A DNA stretch of 41,175 nucleotides from Lachnospiraceae bacterium UBA7054 (GTDB taxonomy: Bacteria; Bacillota; Clostridia; Lachnospirales; Lachnospiraceae): positions 1 through 41,175 of the forward strand of contig DLAF01000044.1 of NCBI GenBank assembly GCA_002492725.1. Direction: 5' to 3'. The notes under the pieces are model-generated. The model did no database searches. It saw only the letters and a list, made by a program, of their open reading frames with translations, and had not been told where the DNA came from. Within the stretch, counting starts at the first letter, position 1. Each line of letters starts with the position of its first letter. This document shows, piece by piece, positions 15,538 through 23,356 of this stretch. A program made the translations under genes and the position numbers.

Positions 15538-18500
15538 ATGGATAAAAAACTGGCTTTTCAAATACTTCGCATTGCGGAAACAAAGGAAGAAGAACCAATC
15601 AGGAGCAGCTACCTTGCGCTGTTAAAGGATACCAATCCGGAGGACGATCCGGAAGGGTTTAAACGTCTGCGCGAGGCATACGAGGAAGCTTTGCGGTCTG
15701 CGGCGGAGCGCGGCGCGCAGGCTGCGGAGGAGGAACCGCAGGATGAAATCGGCATTTGGATGAAACAGGTGCGGAACGTCTATCGGGATATCCTTTTGCG
15801 CAGGGAGGCGGAAAACTGGAAGCCGCTTTTTGAGGATCCTGTCTGCGTCGGTTTTGATACATTTCTGGAGGCGAGGGAACAGCTTCTTGGCTTCCTCTCC
15901 GGGCATGCCCTTTTGCCGCAGACCGTCTGGGTGCTGCTGGATCAGACCTTTCATGTGCTGGAGGATTTTGACGCCCTGAAAGAGCAATTTCATGTGAATT
16001 TCCTGAAGCATATCGAGTACCATGTGAATACAGGTGATTTTCTCGATTACAGTCTGTTTGAGGCGCAGGATGGCTGCGTGCCGGAGAACGATGAGGAGAC
16101 GGACGATTATATCAAAGAGTATTTTGACATCAAAAACCGACTGGAGAATGACGAGACGGAGGGCGTGTCCCAGAGGCTTTCGGATATGAAACGGCACGGC
16201 GTTTACCACCCTTATGAGGATGTGGAACGGCTGCGCCTCTGCATCCGGATGAAAGAATGTGAAAAGGGAAAGGAATTGGCACAGGAGCTGATTGAGCGCT
16301 ATCCGGAGGACGGTTATGTCCGGGTATGGACAGGAAAAATCTTCTATGATACGGGGGAGAAGGAGAGGGGATTCGCGCAGTGGGAGGCAGTGCTTACCGA
16401 GGAGCCGGATTATTATATGGCGAAATATTTTGCCATGCATCATCTTGTGGAGCAGGAGAGCTGGGACCGGGCGGACAAGTATGTAAAGGAACTGATTAAA
16501 GTAAATCGGCGCGATGAGGAGCTTTTGGAACTGCGGAAGGAGATTGACAACGCGCTTGTACCCCAATTGCGGGAGGCGCTTGACAAAGGGGAACCTTACG
16601 GGGAACATTCCGGGAAGGAGCTGCGTTCGTTTCTGGGGTGGCGGCTGTTTGACCTGGAGCGGTATGAGGATATTCTTGACCTGCTTGCAAAGGACAGCGA
16701 ACTGGAAACGGAGGCGGACGGTCTGGAGCTGAAGGCGTGGACGCTTTACAGGATGGAATGCTACGAGAAGGCAATTCCCGTATATCAGGCGCATTTGAAA
16801 AGTGTGCAGGAAAATGAGGATGACGAGAAGGAGAAGACTTCCAAGACGGCACAGAGCCACCGTCTTCTTGGCGTCTGCTATTACTGTACCGGAAGGCTGG
16901 ACGAGGGAGAGCGGGAGACCAGGACAGCGATTGAGATGGAGGAAGACCCAAAGATCCGCATTGACTGTAAATATTATTTGGCAGACAGGTATCTTTCCCA
17001 GAAAGAGTATGAGAAGGCGACAGAAGTCTGCGATGATATTCTGGAGGCGGACGAAGGGTTTTATCCTGCCTATCTTGTCAGACAGGAAGCGTGTTACCAT
17101 ATGAGGAAGGCGCAGCAGGTGGTGGACGATTATTATCGCGCCATTGACCTGTATGCGGGTTTTGACAAGCCGTATCTCTACGCAGCGATGATCTTTTATG
17201 ACTACAGCCAGTATAAGGATGCGCTTGGCGTGATAGAGAGAGCCAGGGAAAATGAAGTGGAGTTTTCCAAAAAGCTGCGTTTTCAGGAGGCGAAGATTCT
17301 GAGGATGCTTTCTGAGGATGCGGAAAGTCGGAAACGTCCTCTGGAAATACTGGATGAGCTGCTTGCGGAGACGAAAGGAGCGGCGGAGAAAGAGCCGGAG
17401 GACAAGGACGCTCTTGACCGGGCGGAACTGCTTTTTGAGAAAGGGCTTCTGTTTGAAGCGGATGAGAAGCTTGATACGGCGATAGAGCTTGTAGAGGGAG
17501 CCATCATGTCAGACCCGGAGGAGCCATACTATGTACTTGTGCTGGGCAATCTTTTGCGGGATTCGGAGCAGTTTGACAAGGCGCTTGTGCAGTATAAAAG
17601 GGTGGAGGAGGTTTACCACCACACGGAGTTTTATTTCGGCGTGGGCGTCTGCTATCAGCTGACGGAGGCGTGGCGGCAGGCGGCAGCTTACTTTGAGAAG
17701 GCGGTGGAGCAGGACGAGACTTACCGTGACGCGAATTTAAGGCTTTACCGCTGCTATGAGAATCTGTACACCTCGGAGTATAAGCGGGCGGATTATGACA
17801 GGGCGATGCGCTATATCAATAAGCAGATGGAGATTACCGAAAACCGGGGTTACCGTCTCTGGGACCGGGGCAATCTGTATTCGGACGCGATGGAGACAGC
17901 GCTTGCCGTGGCGGATTATGAGGCGGCGATTGCGGCGGGGACTGTCCCGGAGGATGAGATTTATATTCTCTGGCAGAATATCGGTATTGCCTACACGAAT
18001 GACATGCAGTATGAAAAGGGGTACGAGGCATATAAGCGCGCGGTGGAGCTGATGGGAGCGAGAGACACATCCGTTAAGGGCTATCGGGGCATGGCGGAGT
18101 GTCTTCAGAAGCTGGGAAATTATGAGAAAGCCATTGTCTGCTGCAGGGAGGGGCTGGCGATTTTCCCGGCGGACAGTGCAATGTGGGATACGCTGACTAC
18201 CTGTTACTCGAGGCTGAACCGTCCGGAGAAAGTTCTGCAGGTGCAGGAGGAGAGGCGCAAAGAGCTGGGGGACAATGAGGATTATTACAGCAATGTAGCC
18301 TTTACATTGATTGAGATGGGAAAGATCGGGGAAGGACTGGCGGTCTATGACGAGGCGAAAAGGTCTTATTTTAAACGTGTGGCGGACAGGCAGGAGCTGG
18401 CGAAGCTGTACAGGGAGTGGGCTGACAATCTGGACGACGTAACCGAGTTCGAGAAGGCGGCAAAAAAGTATCAGGAAACAGCAACACTTTATGACAGCAG

Positions 18501-18999
18501 CCGGGAAAAATTTAAAGCGGAATGGCGTGTGGCGAAAAACTATTATATGGCGGGACGGCGCGAGGAGGCGGCACGCTGGGCGAAGAAGGCGCTGGAACGC
18601 CTTGCGGAATGCAATATAACGGAAGAAGATTATATGACTTATACTCAATATGCGCCTATGCAGAGCGGGTGGCTTGCATGGTGTTATCTGGCGCTTGGGG
18701 AGAAAGAGAAAGCAAAGGACATTTTTGAGAGGATGGAGCAGCTCAGACCCTGCGCCGCCTGCGCGTACAAAAAATGTTTTGAGTCCTCTCTCTGGCTTGG
18801 CTGTTATTATTATACTGAGGGGGAATTTGAGAAGGCGGCGATGTTGTTTGAGGAGACATTAGCAAGATACGGAGACGTCGTGGTGGAAGCAAAACTTCTG
18901 CTGCAGAAAATACAGAGCGGCGAAAAGCCTGGAGGCGCCATACAGACGCAGGGTTTTATGGCGAAGCTGTTTCACAAAAAAGAGAAGCCTGTGAAATAG
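15538..18999 (+). CDS. Large J-like/TPR protein, probable co-chaperone of the HscC-like Hsp70
   Basis: 1153 residues, cytosolic. The first 55 residues resemble a J domain, but the diagnostic HPD is NPED in LLKDTNPEDDPEGFKRLREA. After a middle segment, the rest (about 230-1130) is built of many TPR-like helical pairs with YEKA, YxxA and DxAIxLY patterns, a protein-binding scaffold. ATG 15538 follows AGGAGG (15529-15534) by only 3 bases; TTG 15523, 3 bases after AAGGAGG, is the alternative and would add MSRRP. The hscC-like gene starts 47 bases after the stop with no terminator between, so the two probably form one unit. E. coli HscC also works with unusual J proteins. With HPD missing, whether it stimulates ATPase activity is open. 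Confidence 0.8.
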   Translation: MDKKLAFQILRIAETKEEEPIRSSYLALLKDTNPEDDPEGFKRLREAYEEALRSAAERGAQAAEEEPQDEIGIWMKQVRNVYRDILLRREAENWKPLFEDPVCVGFDTFLEAREQLLGFLSGHALLPQTVWVLLDQTFHVLEDFDALKEQFHVNFLKHIEYHVNTGDFLDYSLFEAQDGCVPENDEETDDYIKEYFDIKNRLENDETEGVSQRLSDMKRHGVYHPYEDVERLRLCIRMKECEKGKELAQELIERYPEDGYVRVWTGKIFYDTGEKERGFAQWEAVLTEEPDYYMAKYFAMHHLVEQESWDRADKYVKELIKVNRRDEELLELRKEIDNALVPQLREALDKGEPYGEHSGKELRSFLGWRLFDLERYEDILDLLAKDSELETEADGLELKAWTLYRMECYEKAIPVYQAHLKSVQENEDDEKEKTSKTAQSHRLLGVCYYCTGRLDEGERETRTAIEMEEDPKIRIDCKYYLADRYLSQKEYEKATEVCDDILEADEGFYPAYLVRQEACYHMRKAQQVVDDYYRAIDLYAGFDKPYLYAAMIFYDYSQYKDALGVIERARENEVEFSKKLRFQEAKILRMLSEDAESRKRPLEILDELLAETKGAAEKEPEDKDALDRAELLFEKGLLFEADEKLDTAIELVEGAIMSDPEEPYYVLVLGNLLRDSEQFDKALVQYKRVEEVYHHTEFYFGVGVCYQLTEAWRQAAAYFEKAVEQDETYRDANLRLYRCYENLYTSEYKRADYDRAMRYINKQMEITENRGYRLWDRGNLYSDAMETALAVADYEAAIAAGTVPEDEIYILWQNIGIAYTNDMQYEKGYEAYKRAVELMGARDTSVKGYRGMAECLQKLGNYEKAIVCCREGLAIFPADSAMWDTLTTCYSRLNRPEKVLQVQEERRKELGDNEDYYSNVAFTLIEMGKIGEGLAVYDEAKRSYFKRVADRQELAKLYREWADNLDDVTEFEKAAKKYQETATLYDSSREKFKAEWRVAKNYYMAGRREEAARWAKKALERLAECNITEEDYMTYTQYAPMQSGWLAWCYLALGEKEKAKDIFERMEQLRPCAACAYKKCFESSLWLGCYYYTEGEFEKAAMLFEETLARYGDVVVEAKLLLQKIQSGEKPGGAIQTQGFMAKLFHKKEKPVK

Positions 19000-19046
19000 G
19001 AGCGCAGAAAACGGAACATAGACAGAGCGAAGGGATTTGAGTAAAC

Positions 19047-20738
19047 ATGATCATCGGAATTGACTTGGGAACCACAAACAGTCTGGCGGCCTATTTTACG
19101 GAGGAGGGGCCGCAGATCATACCGAACCGCCTCGGAAAGAGGCTGACGCCCTCCGTGGTGAGCATGGATGAGGAGGAGCAGATCTACGTGGGCGATCTGG
19201 CGATGGAAAGAGGCCTCCTCTACCCGGGAAGCACAGCCGCCGTCTTTAAAAGAGACATGGGAAGCGGCAGGAAATTTAACCTTCTGCATAAATCTTTTAC
19301 GGCAGAGGAATTGTCTTCTTTTGTGCTGCGGGCCTTAAAGGAGGATGCGGAGACCTTTCTCGGGGAGCCTGTGACGGAGGCTGTGATCAGTGTACCCGCA
19401 TATTTCAATGATGAGAGGCGTCGGGCGACCAGAAGGGCCGGGGAATTGGCGGGGCTTAAGGTGGAGCGTATCATCAGTGAACCGACGGCGGCAGCTATCG
19501 CTTACGGCCTCTATCAGAGTCAGGGACATATGCGCTTTCTGGTGTTTGATTTGGGCGGCGGCACCTTTGACGTGTCGGTTTTGGAGCGGATCGATCAGAT
19601 TCTCGAGGTGCGCGCCGTGGCGGGAGATAATTTCCTCGGCGGAGAAGATTTCACGGCCGTATTGGAGGATATGTTCTTTGAAAAATATCCGCAGTTTGAC
19701 AGACTTTCACTGGATGCAAAGACTCTGCGCCATATTCATAAGCAGGCGGAGAAGTGCAAGATCGGCTTTACGGAGGAGAAGACTTCTACCATGGAATGCA
19801 AGATCGGGGAGGAAGTTTATACTTACCCCGTGGGACTTCCCGCCTATGAGCATGCCTGTGAGGAGCTTCTTGACAAGATCAGGCAGCCCGTGCGGCGCAG
19901 TTTGTCGGATGCCCACATCCGTCTTTCCGATATCGACAAGGTAGTGCTGGTGGGCGGAGCGACGAAAAGTCCCGTGATCCGTCGTTTTGTCAGTAAACTT
20001 TTCCGGGCGCTTCCCGATACCAATATTAACCCTGACGAGGCAGTGGCGCTGGGCGCGGCCATTCAGGGCGCGATGAAGGAGAGAAACGAGGCCATCAAAG
20101 AGGTGATCCTCACGGATGTCTGCCCGTTCACGCTGGGCACGGAGGTGGTCAGGGAGTGGGACCGCGGCATCTATGAGAACGGGGTATTCTGCCCTATCAT
20201 CGAGAGAAATACCATTATACCCGCCAGCCGCACGGAGCGGCTTTATACGGTGCGGGACGACCAGACGAAAATACGGGTCAATGTTTTACAGGGGGAGAGC
20301 CGTTTTGCAAAGAATAATCTCTCACTGGGAGAACTGAATATCGAAGTGCCCGCTGCGCCCGCAGGAGAGGAACCTGTGGACGTGACTTATACCTACGATA
20401 TCAATTCCATTCTCGAGGTGGAAGTGAAGGTAGTTTCCAGCGGTAAGAAAGAAAAAAAGATTTTTGGCGGCAAAAACGTCGATATGACGCCGGAACAGAT
20501 TCAGGAACGCTTTGAGACCCTTTCCTACTTAAAGATTCATCCCCGTGACAAGGAGGAAAATAAATATTTACTCCTGCTGGGGGAAAGGATGTATGAGGAA
20601 AGCCTGGGTGACAAAAGATATTTCATAGCGCAGGCTCTTCACAAGTATGAGCAGGCGTTAGATACTTACGATCCGGGCATGATCGAGCGGGCGAAGGAAG
20701 AATTTCGCGCGTTTTTAAAAGAGCAGGAAGAATTTTAG
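19047..20738 (+). CDS. hscC: HscC-like Hsp70 chaperone
   Basis: 563 residues, an Hsp70 of the short HscC class rather than DnaK (about 610-640). The ATPase domain has IGIDLGTTNSLAA (3-15), VISVPAYFNDERR, EPTAAAIAYG, FDLGGGTFDVSVLE and VLVGGATKSPVI; a shortened substrate-binding part follows from about 365. The start region, with PNRLGKRLTPSVVSMDE and AVFKRDMGS, follows HscC closely. It probably refolds or holds a limited set of clients, with the TPR/J-like protein encoded just upstream choosing them (inference). AAGGGA (19030-19035) serves ATG 19047. hflX follows after 13 bases, its ribosome site overlapping this stop codon. Confidence 0.9.
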   Translation: MIIGIDLGTTNSLAAYFTEEGPQIIPNRLGKRLTPSVVSMDEEEQIYVGDLAMERGLLYPGSTAAVFKRDMGSGRKFNLLHKSFTAEELSSFVLRALKEDAETFLGEPVTEAVISVPAYFNDERRRATRRAGELAGLKVERIISEPTAAAIAYGLYQSQGHMRFLVFDLGGGTFDVSVLERIDQILEVRAVAGDNFLGGEDFTAVLEDMFFEKYPQFDRLSLDAKTLRHIHKQAEKCKIGFTEEKTSTMECKIGEEVYTYPVGLPAYEHACEELLDKIRQPVRRSLSDAHIRLSDIDKVVLVGGATKSPVIRRFVSKLFRALPDTNINPDEAVALGAAIQGAMKERNEAIKEVILTDVCPFTLGTEVVREWDRGIYENGVFCPIIERNTIIPASRTERLYTVRDDQTKIRVNVLQGESRFAKNNLSLGELNIEVPAAPAGEEPVDVTYTYDINSILEVEVKVVSSGKKEKKIFGGKNVDMTPEQIQERFETLSYLKIHPRDKEENKYLLLLGERMYEESLGDKRYFIAQALHKYEQALDTYDPGMIERAKEEFRAFLKEQEEF

Positions 20739-20751
20739 GAGGCAAAGGCGT

Positions 20752-22038
20752 ATGGAATGGGTGCTGCTTGTAGGCACAAACTTAAATGACGGGGAGGATT
20801 ATCAGACATCCTTGGAGGAGCTGGGTGCGCTGGCGAAAGCCTGTGATATGGAAGTGGCGGGCAGTGTCTGTCAGACACTCGAGACGGTGCATAAGGCCTT
20901 TTATATCGGTACGGGAAAGGTGGAGGAGGTCAAGGCGCTCGCCTTGGAGTGTGACGCGGATGTCATAATTTTTGACAATTCCCTCTCTCCCATGCAGATG
21001 CGCAATCTGCAGGAGCGGTTGGAAAAGCCTATCCTTGACAGGAGCGCGCTGATTTTGGAAATCTTTGCGGACAGGGCGCGTTCCAGGGAGGCAAAGCTGC
21101 AGGTGGAGACCGCGAGGTTACAGTATATGCTGCCCCGTCTGGTGGGACTCCATGCGGCACTCTCCAGGCAGGGCGGCGCGAGCGGCGCTCTGAGCAACCG
21201 CGGCGCAGGCGAGACGAAGCTGGAACTCGACAGGCGGGTGCTGGAGAGACGGCTGACACAGCTTCGCAGAGAATTAAAAGAAGTGGGAAGCGAGCGTAAG
21301 ACGCAGCGGAAACGGCGCGCCGGATCGGGCCTTCCCAGAGTTGCTCTGGTGGGGTATACCAATGCGGGCAAATCTACACTCCTAAATGCCATGCTCGATG
21401 TGTATGGCGGGGATGAGAGCGAGGGAGCGGAGAACGGGAAGCGTGTGTTGGAAAAGGATATGCTCTTTGCCACCCTGGATACCACCGTGCGCAGGATTGA
21501 ACCGGAGGGGCATCACGCGTTTCTGCTTTCCGATACGGTGGGATTTATCCATAAGCTGCCGCATCATCTGGTGGATGCGTTCCGTTCCACCCTGGAGGAG
21601 GCCAAGGAGGCGGATCTGTTACTTCAGGTGGTGGATTACAGTGACCCGCATTACAGGGAACAGATCGCGGTCACGAACAGGACGTTAAAGGAACTTGGCG
21701 CGGCGGGCATTCCCATGCTCTATGTCTACAATAAGGCGGATCTGTCTTTCCAAGGCGGCGTGACTGCTGACGGCTGTTTTGCCGTCTCCGGAGACAAGAT
21801 TTATCTCTCCGCCAAAAAACGGATCGGGATGGAGGCGCTGCTTTCCCTGATCGAGGAAAAACTGGCGGGCGGATATCGGGAGTGCACGTTTCTCATCCCT
21901 TATGCGGACGGCAGAGCGGTGTCTTACTTAAATGAGAATGCGGTGGTTTATGAGACGGAATATGTGGAGGAAGGCGTACGGATGCGGGTGAACTGCAAGA
22001 GAGAAGACTGCGGATATTATGAGAAGTATCTGATTTAG
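20752..22038 (+). CDS. hflX: Ribosome-associated GTPase HflX
   Basis: 428 residues, a GTPase that binds and splits stalled 70S ribosomes, important after heat stress. It has the HflX N-terminal domain with ALSNRGAGETKLELDRR (145-162), a coiled linker, then the G domain with G1 GYTNAGKST (201-209), G2 TLDTT, G3 DTVGFIHKLPHHLV, G4 NKAD and G5 SAK. AGGAGG (20737-20742) overlaps the stop of hscC, so the chaperone pair and hflX form one probable stress-related operon. Length is normal and nothing is missing. Confidence 0.96.
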   Translation: MEWVLLVGTNLNDGEDYQTSLEELGALAKACDMEVAGSVCQTLETVHKAFYIGTGKVEEVKALALECDADVIIFDNSLSPMQMRNLQERLEKPILDRSALILEIFADRARSREAKLQVETARLQYMLPRLVGLHAALSRQGGASGALSNRGAGETKLELDRRVLERRLTQLRRELKEVGSERKTQRKRRAGSGLPRVALVGYTNAGKSTLLNAMLDVYGGDESEGAENGKRVLEKDMLFATLDTTVRRIEPEGHHAFLLSDTVGFIHKLPHHLVDAFRSTLEEAKEADLLLQVVDYSDPHYREQIAVTNRTLKELGAAGIPMLYVYNKADLSFQGGVTADGCFAVSGDKIYLSAKKRIGMEALLSLIEEKLAGGYRECTFLIPYADGRAVSYLNENAVVYETEYVEEGVRMRVNCKREDCGYYEKYLI

Positions 22039-22077
22039 CCGGAAACCGTAAGTTTATCAGGGGCGTCGGAATCGCTC

Positions 22078-22106
22078 TTGCAAGGGGAACGGATATCTTA
22101 TATAAT
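22078..22106 (+). promoter_or_regulatory. Promoter of the acyltransferase gene
   Basis: TTGCAA (22078-22083), a 17-bp spacer and perfect TATAAT (22101-22106). The transcript should begin near 22113, so ATG 22110 cannot be the start codon. Confidence 0.8.
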
Positions 22107-22151
22107 AAAATGCGGATGACGCAGAGCAAAGAGACGGAAAGGAAACGGACG

Positions 22152-23207
22152 TTGGAACAATTTACGGCTCCCCAAAATGCCAGAAATTCTAATTTAGAAT
22201 TATTGCGCATTCTCGCCATGTTCATGATCGTATTGATCCATGCCAACATGTATCTGTTTCAGTTTGTGACCGGGTCCGGCGCGGTATTTTTCAACGGTAT
22301 GGTAAACGGGATCTGCAATATCGGTGTGTCCTGCTTTATTTTGATCTCCGGGTATTTCGGCATGAAACCTGACCTTGGGAAATTTGTCAGGATGGAATGT
22401 ATGATGATAACCTGGTCTCTTGCGGAAACCGTTCTTTTGTGTATCTTGATGCCGCAGCAGATGCAGGGGGCAGCGCTCTTAGAGCAGCTGGCAAAGTCGT
22501 TTTTACCCTTTATCACAAGAAAATACTGGTTTTATTCCTGTTATGTGTGTCTGCTCTTTTTCAGCGGCTATCTTGAGAGACTGATTGGCGCGCTGAAAAA
22601 GGAAGAGTTTGAAAAATTGCTGCTGCTGCTTTTGGTATTGTTCAGTGTTTTGCCGACGCTGTTTTATTTTGAGCTGGTTCCCGATAACGGGAAAGGCCTT
22701 GTGCAGATGATCATGGTATATATGATCGGCAGATATATCAGAATGTACCGTGATGTGAAGATTTCGGCGAAGGCTTTGATCCTTTTTGTGATCCTCTGGA
22801 CGGTGAACGGGGTGTCCCACGAGATTCCCATTCAGATCGGCGGAATCTATCATCATCTGTGCAAGGATAACAGCATCACGAATCTCATCATGGCGGTGAT
22901 CCTCTTTTATCTGATGAAGGGCTTTGCATTCCAATCAACCGTTATCAATCGGGCGGCGGGAAATGTGTTTGCCGTCTTTGCGTTAAATAGTACGGTGGTT
23001 ACGGTGGTAATGACACGGCTTTTTGACAGTGGATTTCACGGCGCGGATGGCATTGTCGGGTTTTTATTGCTGATAGGCGTTGTGACGGCTATTCTGGCGG
23101 GATGTCTGCTGGCCGGGGAGGGCAGAAGGCTGCTTTTTGACAGGTGCGACAGGTATCTTGGCGATTTGGCGGTAAGAAAGATCCTGCGCAAGGGAAAAAA
23201 TCATTAA
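22152..23207 (+). CDS. Membrane acyltransferase (Acyltransferase_3 family)
   Basis: Integral membrane protein of about 351 residues with roughly nine or ten hydrophobic segments. The N-terminal run NLELLRILAMFMIVLIHA has the conserved Arg and His of the Acyltransferase_3 (OafA/WecH-like) family, which transfers acetyl or other acyl groups to surface sugars; CFILISGYF is the next conserved block. The start is chosen at TTG 22152 with GGAAAGGAAA upstream, because the promoter -10 ends at 22106 and leaves ATG 22110 outside the transcript. ATG 22116 would be nearly leaderless. The substrate is unknown. The gene lies between hflX and the repeat copy in front of the hydratase, apparently as its own unit. 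Confidence 0.85.
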   Translation: MEQFTAPQNARNSNLELLRILAMFMIVLIHANMYLFQFVTGSGAVFFNGMVNGICNIGVSCFILISGYFGMKPDLGKFVRMECMMITWSLAETVLLCILMPQQMQGAALLEQLAKSFLPFITRKYWFYSCYVCLLFFSGYLERLIGALKKEEFEKLLLLLLVLFSVLPTLFYFELVPDNGKGLVQMIMVYMIGRYIRMYRDVKISAKALILFVILWTVNGVSHEIPIQIGGIYHHLCKDNSITNLIMAVILFYLMKGFAFQSTVINRAAGNVFAVFALNSTVVTVVMTRLFDSGFHGADGIVGFLLLIGVVTAILAGCLLAGEGRRLLFDRCDRYLGDLAVRKILRKGKNH

Positions 23208-23221
23208 GAAACGGGGAGGGT

Positions 23222-23350
23222 GATTGAAAAATCACACTGATGTGCTGATTTTTCAATCGCGAGTTTGTGTCGGAGCCACAAACTCGGAATCGCAACCGAG
23301 AATTTGAAATTCTCGGTGCATGCCTTCGCAAAAAAGCTCCGGCGGGGAGG
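23222..23350 (+). repeat. 130-bp three-hairpin dispersed repeat, copy B (before the hydratase gene)
   Basis: Matches 9577-9706 with about ten changes and one missing A. The same three hairpins are present. Changes in the third hairpin include CGAGAATTTGAAATTCTCG in place of CGAGAATTTGAGATTCTCG, with the arms kept. It again ends in the ribosome site (GGGGAGG, 23344-23350) of the following gene. Confidence 0.9.
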
Positions 23351-23356
23351 AAAAAA

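Noticed and set aside
15622..17100. A 492-codon open frame on the minus strand
   Set aside because: It lies wholly within the TPR protein gene, whose protein has clear repeats; the reverse frame is a product of codon bias and has no ribosome site or recognisable domain.
23267..23356. N-terminal extension of the hydratase from GTG 23267
   Set aside because: Same reason: repeat-derived sequence, with a better start and ribosome site at 23357.
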